The position numbers were made by a program, and so were the translations under genes. From Lepas anatifera (taxonomy: Eukaryota; Arthropoda; Thecostraca; Lepadidae), in assembly GCA_034440635.1 (NCBI GenBank), contig JAOTON010000385.1, positions 4,476,260 to 4,540,259 of the forward strand: DNA of 64,000 nt, given 5' to 3'. The notes under the pieces were generated by a model. The model made no database searches, had not been told where the DNA came from, and was given only the letters and a program-made list of their open reading frames with translations. Shown here one piece after another: positions 34,112-45,898 of the stretch. The number at the start of each line of letters is the position of its first letter. Positions within the stretch are counted from its first letter, which is position 1.

Positions 34112-35514
34112 CATGCTGCATAGCATTTGAATCCTTAGATCAAAACGAACACACTGATTTATTTTTTATTATATGTCTCTGGCTCCCGAGGTGAAAAACA
34201 ATTTTCTAAATGACTCTAAATTTGACCCATTTTGGCCCACTGTAACGCCACTGGTCAACGGATACGCTTCAAACTCGGATCCAGACTGGAAGAGGGTAAG
34301 GTGCTTCCAGAGCCGTTTTAATTTTTCCGTATCGCATCCGGTTCCCAAGATCGTATGGGGTCCCATCTCACCCCAGGCGGTGGTGTGTATGAAAAGAGCC
34401 CAGGCGGTGCCGGGTTAATGAGCAGTACCATATCAGGGTGTGAATTTATATCCCTTTGTGAGTGCCCGGGCACCTGTAATGAATATATTAATAGTGTTAA
34501 AATATCCTTTAAATTCTATTGTAAATAATTTTCAGAATTAAAAAGGACTGTGTGATGGCTAGAACACAAATAAAATTATGTTTTATCCTTTCAGGTGGCG
34601 GTCATTCACATTGTTTCTCAAATTTGGGCACCCTCAATGATTTTTAGAAGTCCACACCTCTGCAGCGGGGTAGGTATGCAACGATACAAGTTTTTAGGTG
34701 TTCTTGATGAAGGCATTATTATTTCGTCATAAGGAAAACTTGTATACATTGCTCCTTGCACCGAGAGTCATTGCTTGCGCATGCTTAAGATGTGAGGGAA
34801 AATATTTTTATCGGGATGGATACCGAAACACATTTTGGGGGTAATAGGCTTTGCAACATTGGTCCTGGGGCGAAATAAAACCGTGGAAATACCTGTTTGG
34901 CATCAAACCACTTTTCATGACACAGTCTATACGCGTAATGAACAGCGGGTCATCAACGCGTACTCCAGCCCCTCATTTTCGGACTCTGTCATCGGAAAGA
35001 GTAAGCATTTGACTTTTATCTATTTTAGGCTCGTGATAAGTTCCTTATTAAGAAGAGCCGAAAAAAGAACCATGTATAAAGACCGTTGGCCAAGCTAAGC
35101 AACCACATGACAATTCAGCCCGAGGAAGGATGAGAGAGAAGTGAAAACGTTATATAAAGGTAAGTGCGTTCTCTTGCATGCATTTACTTCTTAATATTAT
35201 AACACCACACATGTCATTCCATGCATTTTCGGCGGATTGTCCAGAGAATACGGTCTTTATAAAAAAAAAAATCATCTGTGAACAGCGTCCATTCGTGAGA
35301 GATTGAACACGGCCATTTATTTATTTATTCATTCCACGGCTCAAGGTCGCTCCACATTACATAGCTATTCTTGATCTTGCGTCGATCAGATAAGACAATA
35401 GGTGTCACCAATCATACATGTCACAGGCATACAAAAATAGCATAAACAGCCATGTGTCAGGAGGCAAAGAACAGTGCAACCAGCCAGATCATGGTGGACG
35501 TCGCCGCTGATGAA
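34112..35514. other. Unassigned DNA
   Basis: No gene is recognised. The phrase CCCAGGCGGTG occurs twice (34371 and 34400) and again near 43800, so a short dispersed repeat is likely. Confidence 0.35.
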
Positions 35515-36345
35515 TAACACTGGTCAACAAAATTCAACTTTTGTCGTAGATCCAATACAAAATAGTTCGTTTCTAGGGTAATTTGTGGCGCTGAACACGA
35601 ATTTGGCAGCGGAAATGCCGTATCAGATCAGAATTTTGAGATCCAGTATGTCTGTGTGTCGTCTTTGTGCAAGCCTACTTGGCATCAGTGACCTTGACAG
35701 TGCAAAACCCAAGAGGTCTGGGAAAATGAACGTTTGCGTGTTTGTGGAGGCTAGGGTATTCTACCCTAAACCCGATTTTCATAGACCCAGGTCATTATAT
35801 TCAAGGTAAAATGAGGCCATATAGGTCAAATTCTGTCTGTGCAGGGTAGCCATTGGGAAATGCCGTGATTGGGTGATGAGAAGCCGGATATGGAGAGAAA
35901 GTTACCTAAAGTAACGGAGGGAAGGTCTGAGGAAATGTTCTCTGAAACTTTTAGGTCAAGGTCGTTCAAGGCCATAGACATTTGACGTCAAAATATTACA
36001 TTTTGCCTATAACGTAACCTGCAACTAGTTCTATGGCAACCGTCGGGCGGGACATCAGGTTTGACCTTGACCTATGACCTTTGACTTGAACCTGGGACCT
36101 TGAGCTCAAGATTGAGTAACCCTGCCTATGACGTCATAACATAATATACGCCATATTAGGTGACTTCATCCGACCAAAGGCACTAGGGTCAATGACCCTG
36201 AAATAGTGGTAATGACCTGTGACTTGTTACTTGGACTTGACCTTCAAGGGAGGTGAATCTGACCTGAAATCATCATCATATAATGTTGCGACGTCACCAC
36301 TCGGTCTACAATACCGGCGAGCTTGTGCGACCGAGCGCAAGCCTT
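35515..36345 (+). mobile_element. Dispersed repeat family E, copy 2 (longest)
   Basis: The left 430 bp are shared, inverted, with hAT-D and the right 530 bp with copy 1 (7101-7745). It carries many CAAGGTCA and TGACCTT words and one TGACGTCA (near 36131). No ends with target duplication could be fixed. Confidence 0.7.
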
Positions 36346-36659
36346 GTTCAATGTACAATGTTCATGCACTTGAATGCGAGGTAGTCTTTCGTTGCAATAC
36401 ATTCACATGTATAGTGATAAGCTGCATTGTCTGGGTGCAGATAAGCTGAGTTCTTGATATCATTGATCTAGATTTTCCGCAAAAGGCTAGGCTTATGACT
36501 GCGTGTGGAAAGTGTAGGGGCTATACACAAGGTATGCTCTGGGGAAGAAACCAGGTCCGATGGCAAAAAACGGTTACTAAATTTGAAATCAGCGGTATCG
36601 AAATAGGTAGAAACAAGCGCTCACGTGCCGGATTCATTTTGGCTGTTGACTAGTGTAAC

Positions 36660-38560
36660 ATATCGTTTCAGCTGTTTGAAACCAGCCCCAACCACGAATC
36701 AGGAGTCGCCTTTACTGTGACGTCAACGTTGGCGACAAAGCTTTCCTGCGCCCAATAGGTCCCATGTTAAAATTCGTCGATTTCAGCCGGCTCTCACAAG
36801 TACAGTATGAGTCGAAGGGAAAACATTGTTCTTTTCACAATTCTACATGCCATTTGTTTTCGAAATTGACCATTTGAAGGCGATATTGTCAGTTTTTCTT
36901 AAAAATAAAGGCATTCATAGTTGGATCTGCAAATCAGCTTAACCCTCGTCCCACCGAGCCCATCGATGGCCCCTAAGGTTTATTTTCGGGATAGCAGAAA
37001 AACAACGAGGCGCAGCACCGCGGTTGAGGGCTCTACCTCTCACTATCATTTTCCCACCATTCCTGAATTTTTTACACCGGATCACCCAAGGTCAGGTCAC
37101 CAGGCGAGGTCAACCAAGGTCACCTCACTTCAACTTTTGAGCTCTATAAGAGCTACATTTCTGAGTCGATCGATTTGAACTTCCTACACTTCATAAAAAC
37201 CTCCAGGACCTACAAGCCGTATAGCCGTGATTTTTTTATTTCGTGACCTGAGTTCAAGTCATGAGGTGACCTCTCCCATTGAAAAACATAGGAAAAGCTG
37301 TCTTATGATCTAAAAGTCACAAAAACGATTGCAAATGTTCAGCTTGCTCAGAAAAGCGTTCTTGGACACCCTTTCACGGATTCCAGGGGCAATATTTTCC
37401 TTTGACCTCTCCGAAGTCATCAAGGTCACCAGGGGTCACAAACAGTATTTTGGAAATAACTTTTGGCCTAATTAAGCTAGAGCGCTGAATCAAACATCAT
37501 CGTGTATGTATCGTCACTGGCTCTCATTTAATATACGGCAAGGCCACTTTCTGATATTTCGTGACCTCAGGTCAAAATAGGTCACGAGGTGACCTCTGGA
37601 GGTCAAAGCACTGGTAGAAGTTCATTACTTTCCACATAGCGGAAAAGGTCCTAGCATTTTCCTATCAAATCTACTTAACCAGGTCTCAATAACTCTAATG
37701 GCATAAGAGCTATGCCCAGTTTGCTAAGCATTGAATACTTGAGTGAAAATAGCCTATCTTGACCTAACTTGACCTCTGGAGGTCAAACCATTGACCTGAG
37801 CGCTTAAAAATAGGAAGTAATTTCTTACTGAATTCACGTCAGCTTTCTAATGCACTTTGCAGATTTGCAATAACCCCCATAGGTATTTTCGGATTTAGTG
37901 GGGGCATCGATGCCCCCTGATGGGGCGAAAGTGGCGCCGGATCCCCGGTGGGGCGCGGGTTAGGGGCTCCCTCTTCCATGGCAAAGTACACTTTTCGATA
38001 CCTTGATACCACATTGGTACCATATCACCTAGCCACAACAACAATACGGCAAAGCCAAAGTAATGGAAGAAGCAAAGCAGCCCAATAGTTATAAGATCCA
38101 ACTGGTGCTGAAAAATAAAAATGCACTCGACGGAAATATACAAATATTAGCATGTGGTGGCCGTATACATATTTATTCTTTCATTTAAAATCATCATTTT
38201 AAATGTTCTCGCAGCATCAGGGACCGTTTGGTTTGTAAACAAAATTAACGCAACTTCAATCGGTCTAAACGAGCACTTCACATCAGACGAAACATCGGCA
38301 GAAACCCTTATTTTGCAGACTGCCCACGTTCTAGCTCGTCCCGGCATGAAAAAGAATGCATATTAATAATAATAAATCCTCCCAAGCCGCGAGTGTGTAA
38401 ACCCCCGTCAGCTTAGATTTGTTTGTTGTTTTCGATTGTTGAACTAAACGCAAGCTTATGCATCAGCTACTGCTACCATATTGGTGCCAAATTGTGTGAC
38501 GTCACGTTGGCGACAAAGTATTCCTCGGGGATCAACCTTGTAAGTAAAGTAATCTTGGTT
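36660..38560 (+). mobile_element. Dispersed repeat family F, copy 1, split by a TTAA-C element
   Basis: Part 1 (36660-36938) and part 2 (37963-38250) match 40405-40965 in reverse, where they are contiguous. Part 3 (38255-38560) matches 41228-41560 in direct orientation. The gap is the TTAA-C element. The motif TGACGTCA followed by CGTTGGCGACAAAG occurs in parts 1 and 3. Confidence 0.75.
36943..37959 (+). mobile_element. Family TTAA-C element, full length
   Basis: The element is about 1017 bp, from CCCTCGTCCCACCGAGCCC to (inverted) CCGGTGGGGCGCGGG, flanked by TTAA (36939-36942) and TTAG (37960-37963). It is packed with AGGTCA/TGACCT words. A palindrome GGGGGCATCGATGCCCCC lies near the right end. 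Confidence 0.85.
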
Positions 38561-38639
38561 TGAAACGAGCCAGTGGAACATTTTGGTGATGTGCCAATAA
38601 CCGATGCATGGCGCAATACATGGTAAAACAGGTTACATA

Positions 38640-38645
38640 TTTATT
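38640..38645 (-). terminator. Candidate polyadenylation signal for MPC2
   Basis: AATAAA on the minus strand, about 157 bp after the stop codon. Position and strand fit, but there is no transcript evidence. Confidence 0.4.
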
Positions 38646-38801
38646 GACACTGGCTCGCCAATTTGTGCAGACGATCTCAACAGGGAATCGATTATGGCAG
38701 TAAGAGTAAGCCTAACTACACTGATACATTACCGAGTGCGCCCGAACGCTGAGATGCACTTGCTTGTCAAACGCACATGTATGTCACTCCGGTAAATTTC
38801 G

Positions 38802-39215
38802 TCAATATGTCGTTTCATTCAGCGGTGCCTCCTCATCTAAAATGTCTTCATCGGCATCCCCTCGTAGTCGGTAGTGGGCGATTTTTCCTAACTGAAACAA
38901 GCCGGATAGACCAACACTGAAGTTGACGGCGCAGAGGCTGTAGTTTTTCGGCGTGATGACGACACTGTAGCGGGCCCAGATGAAGCCTGCCGCAGCCAAA
39001 GCCATGGACTGGGTGGGACTGAGCTTGTTGGCCGGCCTGGTCAGTGTGTCCGACAGGCCTGCAATCACCAGGCACCACTTCTGCAGCGGCCCCCAGAAGA
39101 ACACCGTTTTGGGTCCGGCTGGGTGTTCCCATAAAGGGCGCAGCCTGGCAGGCACCCGCGGGTCGCAAAAGCGAATGATACCGCGGTATAACGGAGTGAA
39201 GATTGGCACAGGCAT
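38802..39215 (-). CDS. MPC2: Mitochondrial pyruvate carrier subunit 2, intronless
   Basis: This single uninterrupted ORF of 137 residues matches MPC2 through its whole length. Residues 25-41 carry LRPLWEHPAGPKTVFFW, the conserved MPC2 signature, followed by a first membrane segment (about 37-56), the PANKLSPTQS linker (61-70), a second segment ending in GFIWARYS (77-84), VITPKNYSLCAVNF (86-99) and a third segment (about 93-111). MPC2 pairs with MPC1 in the inner mitochondrial membrane to import pyruvate for the TCA cycle. Family members are usually 105-140 residues, so the length fits. The start at 39215 gives the expected short polar N-terminus. The stop is TGA at 38804-38802. A TATATTTT word lies just upstream and AATAAA at 38645-38640. 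Many animal MPC2 genes have introns, so an intact retrocopy is possible, but no poly(A) tract or target duplication is visible. Confidence 0.92.
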   Translation of the reverse strand: MPVPIFTPLYRGIIRFCDPRVPARLRPLWEHPAGPKTVFFWGPLQKWCLVIAGLSDTLTRPANKLSPTQSMALAAAGFIWARYSVVITPKNYSLCAVNFSVGLSGLFQLGKIAHYRLRGDADEDILDEEAPLNETTY

Positions 39216-40404
39216 TCCACGTTATCACAGCTGGACAAAAATATAGTGTGGAGCAGCGGTACTACCAGCGGCCCTTTCCTTGGCAACAGGCCTCTATTGT
39301 CATCTAATGCAGTTTCTGGTTGGCTATTGCAGAGCATCGACTGAGAAATGAATGAGGCATGTTCGTTCTCGTCCCTCTCGAAACTGTACGAAGTCGTGGT
39401 CAACCAAGGTACACTTACCCCATAACCGGGGTACATCAACAGTGCAGCAGCTCTAAAACCACGGTCTGTGCTCTATTTGGGGTTATATCAGATTTCAGGT
39501 GGAGGAAGGCAAAGGGAAAGGGGTGTGGATTTAAAAGAAACAAAGTTACTGTTTTTCACTTCATAAGCCTATCCGCGCAAAATGGTAAGAATTGTAAATG
39601 AGTGATAATTACATAATCGAAACCGTTTGTTCCACGTTTGAAAAAGAAAGGTCACTTAACCGTGACATGCTTAGAGCGGATCCTCCCAGAGACGGAGGAT
39701 TGTATGTTGAATTTGCACATAAAAAATGTATTAGTAGGACCGAGGTTGAGCACCCTACCAAATATCAGCAGAGGGAAATGCTTTCATCTCATATTTTATA
39801 AAACTTCACATAAACATTTAGGAGGAGTATTGATTCGAGCCGTGGTATTTTCAGCCAAAATCGACAACTGTCTTTCGTTCATTGCTTTCACAGATTAAGT
39901 CCCCATACATCTTCGTAGGAGTAATATTGGGTTTTAAGGGGTTGCCATTGTGACGGAGGGATCGGTGAAAGAGCCCATGGAAGCATTTTTTTTACTAAAT
40001 TGTCATTCTAATAAACATATGTTTGAAGTTAATAAAGTTCCGAAAGAACACCTCCCCTTTGTCGCAAAAAATTCGGGAAACGGGTCGTATGGACAGGCAC
40101 TGGATTGCACACACAGAGAACCAATAATACATTGCAATGAGCATGCAGCACACGAAATAACGAGCCGGACATGCACGAAAAGGGAATGAATGAAGTGTCA
40201 AAAATATAAATCCTGGTTGTGACCAAATTTGGTTGCTGCTTAACTATATTATCAGTTGTGATAGTGCATTGTAAATATTTTTGTTGTTGTTGTTTCCAGT
40301 TTACCTTATTTGATTCAATTAGTTTCAAAGTATTATAAATATTAATGGTAGAATCTGTGGTGCCCCCTCCCAACTAATCCACATAGGAGTGGTACCTCTG
40401 ACCT
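39216..40404. other. Upstream flank of MPC2 and unassigned DNA
   Basis: The first 100 bp should hold the MPC2 promoter. Overlapping short ORFs at 39359-39898 are not recognised. Confidence 0.35.
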
Positions 40405-41560
40405 CTGAATTGAATTTTCTTACAAACCAAATGGTCCCTGATGGTGCAAGAACATTTAAAATGATGATTTAAAATGGAAGTCTGTGGAGCTGTCTACGGC
40501 GACCACACGCTAACATTTTTATATTTCCATCGAGCGCATTATTTTTCAACACTGGTTGGATCTTATAAATCGGGCAGCGTTGCTTCTTCTTTTTACCTTG
40601 GCTTTGCCGCATTGTTTTTTATGGTTGGGTGATTTGGTACCAATATGGTATCAAGGCATCGAGAGGTATCGTTTGCCATGGGAGGGGGCCATCTATGCGG
40701 CTTTTTAGAGCTAACTTTGAATGTCCTTATTTTTAAGAAAAATGGACAATATCGCCTTCAAATGGTCAATTTCGAAAACAAATTTGATGTAGAATTATGG
40801 ATAAAGAACAATGTATTTCCTTCGACTCATACTGTACTTGTGAAAGCCGGCTGAAACCGCTAAATTTTAACAGGGAACCTTTTGGGTGAAAGAAAGTTTT
40901 GTCGCCCGCGTGTCGTCAAGGTAAAGGCGGTTCCTGCTTCGTGATTGGGGGCTGGTTGTAGACGGTCAGAGGCAAGATACCTCTACTTAAAGGTACGTTC
41001 AAGAGGGATTCATTCACGCCCGAGTGGCGTCACACGGGCGTGAAGGATTTCCTCTTTACCTTTGGGCCGTCTGTCAAACTGCTGCTTATGGCACTGTCTG
41101 CTTACGAATTTGTGAGAATACTTAATATTCAAATTTATCTCAAATGCAATAAATAAGCATTTCATCTTCGATTCTTGGCCTCTTTTTGCAAAAATTGGAT
41201 ATTTAATCATTTAATTTTCCCATGCTTTCATCGGTCTAAACGAGCACTTCAAGTCAGACGAAACCTCGGCAGAAAGCCCTTACTTTGCAGACTCCCCCGT
41301 CCTAGCTCGTCCTGGCATGAAAAATACATAATAATAATAATCAATCCCTCCCCAGCTGCGAGTGTCCAAGCCCGCGTCAGTTCAGTTTTGTTTCTTTCGA
41401 TTGTTGAACTTATGAATCATTGTTGTCATTGAGTCATTGTTGAACCGCTTATGCATCAGCTACTGCCACCACATTGGTGCCAAATTGTGTGACGTCACGT
41501 CGACGACAAAGTTTTCTTCGTGGATCAACCTTATAAATAAATTAATCTTGGTCTACATCT
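40405..41560 (-). mobile_element. Dispersed repeat family F, copy 2
   Basis: 40405-40965 is parts 2 and 1 of copy 1 in reverse, without the TTAA-C insertion. 41228-41560 matches part 3 but in the same orientation as copy 1. The copy is therefore rearranged or the family is partly palindromic. TGACGTCA lies at 41490-41497. Confidence 0.7.
41013..41044. repeat. Perfect 10-bp hairpin
   Basis: TTCACGCCCG and CGGGCGTGAA flank a 12-base loop within the spacer of family F copy 2. Confidence 0.8.
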
Positions 41561-42827
41561 GCATTTTTATTATAGCGACTCTCTACTATATCCCTCTTCC
41601 TTGTAACTGGTCGGCTTACAACTAATCTCAATTTGTACCCTGCGTCAATTTCGTATCGGTACCTCATATCCCTAACAACGTTATACGATGTTGACCTATT
41701 GCAGAAATCCCCCAAAGTCCAGTGCCCCAATGAATTCGTCAAAAGTCCTCTAAATTCAAGTCTTCTGTTGAACCCGACGAATTAAACATCTAAGTCTAAT
41801 CCTCTTGTCGATCCTCAATGCGTGCCCATTATCGCGGTGAACTCAATGTCTGTCCAATATACTTGCTCGTCTTAGACTATCGTAGGCTATGGCATACGGT
41901 TAATAAAAATAACAGGAAGTCGGAAAAACGTTGAGTCAATAACGATGGTGATGGCTGGGCCAGCCATTCCCCAGATCGGCACCATGGCGTACCAACCGCT
42001 CCCAATTTTCATTACTAGTGTGGGGGCGTATCACGCCGCATCTGCTCAATGAGATTTGTCAAGCTAGTCCTGACAGCCGACAGGGTCGCCACCCCGACAG
42101 AACTGGGTAGCCCGCGCCGCTACCCAATTTTCTCCCGTATCATAATTATTCTGGGAAGAAATCGGGCTAACCCCGATACTATCAGGTCCTAGCGGGTCCT
42201 CACCCTTGCAAGGGTTCGAATGATATGCGTCGTGGCCATGTTAGGTCACAGACTGATATCACTGGCTTCCCTAGAGCATGCTCGTTAGGATATTTCTAGC
42301 TGCTTAAAACCATGGACAATTGTAGCAGGTACATTGAGGCCAGAAACCCCACTGACTGCATTTATAAAATACATTGTTGTAGCTTGTTTTGTTCCATAAG
42401 TTATAGACGCAGACATTCAAAAGCGTGACCTCCTACTTGACCTGAACTATAAATGGAGGCGTATAGGGGGCCGTGTCGGATAGCGCGAGCGCGTTCCTTT
42501 GCAATAGCAAAAAGTCGCAGAATGGTGCCCGCCCAGCGGCGGGATTAGGCGGCCTGGCCTAGCCCCAGTCTCGTTAGTTCCTGCTCCCCTTCGACGCCAC
42601 ATAACCTTGCAGCTGAAGCATCGGTAAACCGCACGCAAAAATGCCTCGAAATGATCAGCATCCTGGTAATTTTCATTTCCAAGAACTTTCGAGAGATATT
42701 TAGAAACTTGATCAAGCTCTTCTAGAAGCCGAGTTACAACCTGGTTTGGACTGCCGTATTTCAAAAGAAAAAAGTTGTCTTACCGGAGTTTAGAGATGAC
42801 ATCACAACTCGTTGACCAGACCTAATG
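41561..42827. other. Unassigned DNA
   Basis: No gene is recognised. A B-box-like GGGTTCGAATGA occurs near 42212 without an A box. A GC-rich patch at 42470-42600 is open on the minus strand (42447-42764) but matches nothing I know. Confidence 0.35.
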
Positions 42828-42831
42828 TTAA

Positions 42832-43669
42832 CAAGCGCATTGACGGGGGAGGGCGGGTACCCGCCCCTCGGGTTTTTCGGAGATAGTAGAAAAACAGCGG
42901 CGCATAGCGCCGCCGTACTTGGCATACCTTTTTCCTCATCATTTTTACAACTTCTGTAAAAATTTTAAGGTTAGGTCATACCAGGTCAGGTCACCAGTAC
43001 AGGTCAAGTGACCTGACCTCAAAAAAAGTTTAAGATAGCATAAGTCGGAGCAGGGTGAACTTATCCGATTGAAACTCATCACATAATGGCCCCACCGAGT
43101 TCTCTAAAATATGTTCCGGTATTTTTGATATCGATGACCTAAGGTCAAGTACGAGGCATGACCTCTCCATTGGAAATACATGGGAAAAATGGTTTTTACT
43201 ATATAACTCAGTAACGGATAGTGATAGAGCGTTTCTGTTGGCTGCATTAGACTTGCCTTGGCTTTGCGGATCTAAAGATATGCATTTTATATAATTTGAC
43301 CCTGACCTGACCTCAGGTCAGGTCAAATTCTTGATTTGACCTAGCAAGGTCAAATTATATAACATTCGATTCGGCTTGCTGCGAGGATTCATATAGTTCA
43401 AGTCGTTTTGCTCTATCTTTACTTGTTCAAATGTAATGGCCGAAAAACTTAATTTACATGTTATCCCAATTACGGCATGTTTTGACCTCTCGTGATCTTA
43501 AATGTGACCTGACAAAAAATGGTCCAAATATTTTCGATGGAGAAGTGGATGGGCTATCCAACGCCGTTTACCGTTTTTTGCTACCTACCGTGGTTCTCGA
43601 GATCTTAGGGGGTGGGTACCCGCCCCCTCGTCAAAGCGAAGGTGGCTCAGACCCAAGTCAATACGCGTG
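42832..43669 (+). mobile_element. Family TTAA-B element, copy 4, full length
   Basis: The element is 838 bp, from CAAGCGCATTGACGGGGGA to GTCAATACGCGTG, with TTAA at 42828-42831 and 43670-43673. The palindromic TGACCTGACC/GGTCAGGTCA block is at about 43303-43325. It is visibly very close to the 16738 copy, which suggests recent activity. Confidence 0.9.
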
Positions 43670-43673
43670 TTAA

Positions 43674-44351
43674 TGTTCAGCTATAAATTATTACATGTAT
43701 CACCTGCAAGGTATCAAAGCGACGCGTCTCTCAGTCAAATTGGATGGGAACAATTCACGAAAACAGTAAGGAGGGGAGGAGGTATCGGTCGAACTCCCCA
43801 GGCGGTGCCCGCTTCCGGGTTTAAGAATCACACGGAATTTCTTCTTCAAGCACTTTAGTTCTTCCCATTGTAAAAACTGTTCTTCAGAAGCCCATATACA
43901 AACTATGTCCTCATTGGGTACTTGTAAGCATTAAGAAAACAAGTAGTTAGCGACAGTGAAACTGGGAGATCAGATAGATGATTGCACGCTCTTGCCTCCA
44001 TCTAAAATCAAGCCAGTACAGGATGGCGAAACAATTTAATGCAGGGATACTGGGCAAGGGGTGCTGTGTGCCGAAATTGGATGCAAGCATGGGGCATCTA
44101 TACAGAGTTTATGTTCAAAATTTGCGAGGCCATGAAACCATAAGAAGTAGGAGTGGGCTAACCGTGCAGTTCCAGGCTTGAGTCTTAACATCCTCATACA
44201 AATCAGCGAAGATTGTTGTGCTCCATGGTGTTGAACCCTACCCTATTTAAATAGAAGTGAAATAGCTGGCGGCTCTAAGTTCCTACATATTTTCTTCGAG
44301 GAAATCCACTGCACACTTATGTGATTAAGCAAACATATTTCTTGCCTTGTC
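43674..44351 (+). promoter_or_regulatory. Upstream flank of the K2P channel gene
   Basis: This stretch precedes the K2P start codon and should contain its 5' UTR and promoter or a 5' intron. No TATA box or other defined element could be assigned. The ORF at 43978-44181 is not recognised. Confidence 0.3.
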
Positions 44352-44649
44352 ATGGAAGACGGCAGCGCCCGTCCAAACGCAGTCAATGCATGGATTTTGA
44401 AGCAGTTGGAAGGCAGAGATACACTGAAGTGGTTGGTGAGACACGTTTTTATATATTTTGGAATGATGGTACTTGTTGGGGGTTACTGTGCCATTGGTGC
44501 TTACACATTTCAGTTCTTGGAAAACGAGGCAATTCGTGCGAAGCAACAGCCAAATCAAGGGAACGCAGCAGCAAAGTGTCGAAGTCGCGTAGAAAAGTAC
44601 TCGACGGATAACCGGACCCAGCTCATGCACGACCTCTATGATATGACTG
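44352..44649 (+). CDS. Two-pore-domain potassium channel (K2P), exon 1: TM1 and start of the extracellular cap
   Basis: This first coding exon of a K2P leak potassium channel starts at ATG 44352 and ends at the donor ACTG|GTATGT (44650), leaving one base of a split codon (phase 1). It encodes a short cytoplasmic N-terminus, a first transmembrane helix at about residues 31-53 (FIYFGMMVLVGGYCAIGAYT) and the FQFLENEA motif typical of K2P channels at the TM1-cap junction. The cap helix follows, with a potential N-glycosylation site NRT. K2P subunits dimerise to pass background potassium current at the plasma membrane and set the resting potential. Joining to exon 2 is phase-perfect: the split codon becomes GAG. 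The subfamily was not determined; the long TM2-TM3 loop in exon 3 argues for an invertebrate TWK-type member. Confidence 0.9.
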
Positions 44650-45898
44650 GTATGTTTAAACTTGACAGGATATAATCCGTTATCTAGCCCTAACTTACAC
44701 CCCGATTAAACAGAAATGTAACAACGTTTGGCAGGAGATGTAATGGGGCAGAAGAGCAGCCATGGTTCACACTGGAGTCCAGCCCAGCACCTGCCATCGC
44801 TTCTGGACGGTAATTTGACATTCACAGCTGCCGCCCTTTAAATGGTAAGTTCTCTGAAATTATTTAGACAATTTACAAAACAATGTCATCAACATAGCAA
44901 GCATGCAGTCACCCGTATTGTGGAAATGTCTTGTGGAAACCCATTCCTACGATTGAAAGATTAAGGTGGTCACAGGATGGAATTCAATGGCACTATGGGA
45001 GGTTCATAAAAAGTAGATAATTAGCTAAACGTGGTAAGGATGGACTTGTTTAACTTGCATACCAAATTAAATAGCTTAGTGGTTTTGAAAAAAATCTTCA
45101 AAAATCTCGACATCTGAGCAGTGGCAGATCCAGCACAACATTTCCGGGCAGGGGCTAGAGGGCTCGAGCCTCCCCCACCGTTGTCTCTCAATATACTTCG
45201 GCTATGCATGAACTATAGGCACTCTGACATTTCGGGAGGGAGATTAAGCCCCCTTGTATCCGACACCGCACCTGAGTAGCTTCCGCGACAGAACTTCTTG
45301 AGCCGTGAGGTCCCAAATCCCATACGTGTCGGAATAGTGGGGGAGGGGGACAGAATTGGGCCTGGCCCCTCTATGTTCATTAAAAATGTCCAGATTTTAG
45401 CAAGATTTGAAGACCAACGGACCATTGAGCAACCAGCAGGTGTAACAGGTGGTAAAGGCAGGTGCAAAACAAAGCCCAAATCCGACGAATTCTTGGCTCT
45501 AGAGAGAAATTTTCCTATAAGCAGGAGATTGAAGATTAAATCGTCCCCTCACTTGTTTGCCGGTCCGCGAAGATTGTTCCAATTCCAAAAGTATCCGTCG
45601 CGTCAGAACAGCGGGGCAAGGAATGCCTTCGTTGCTTCGTTACAGCTGAGTAAGGGGTGCCTTTCTGACCCACGCGACGATTATGGTGACTGGGGGGTGG
45701 GGGTCTCTTTGGATTTCGGTATTTGCATACGGACAAACTCAAGACCGCGCGATAGAGATCAGTCGGCATTACATATCTTCGTAAAACTACTATTTGATAT
45801 GCATATTTTCATAGTCGCGCATTGCTGCACAAGAAAGTTATATGCTGCCACTCGCCCATGATGTTTCAATATTTCTTTGAAAATGAAGTGGGAGGTTA

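Noticed and set aside
42205..42220. tRNA B-box word GGGTTCGAATGA
   Set aside because: No A box or pairing acceptor stem lies at the right distance.
41561..42440. LTR retrotransposon suspected from several short retroelement-like phrases
   Set aside because: No LTR pair, primer-binding site or gag/pol motif could be identified.
45298..45861. Plus ORF of 187 residues in K2P intron 1
   Set aside because: No domain is recognised, it lies inside an intron and lacks coding-like composition. It may be part of an unidentified repeat.
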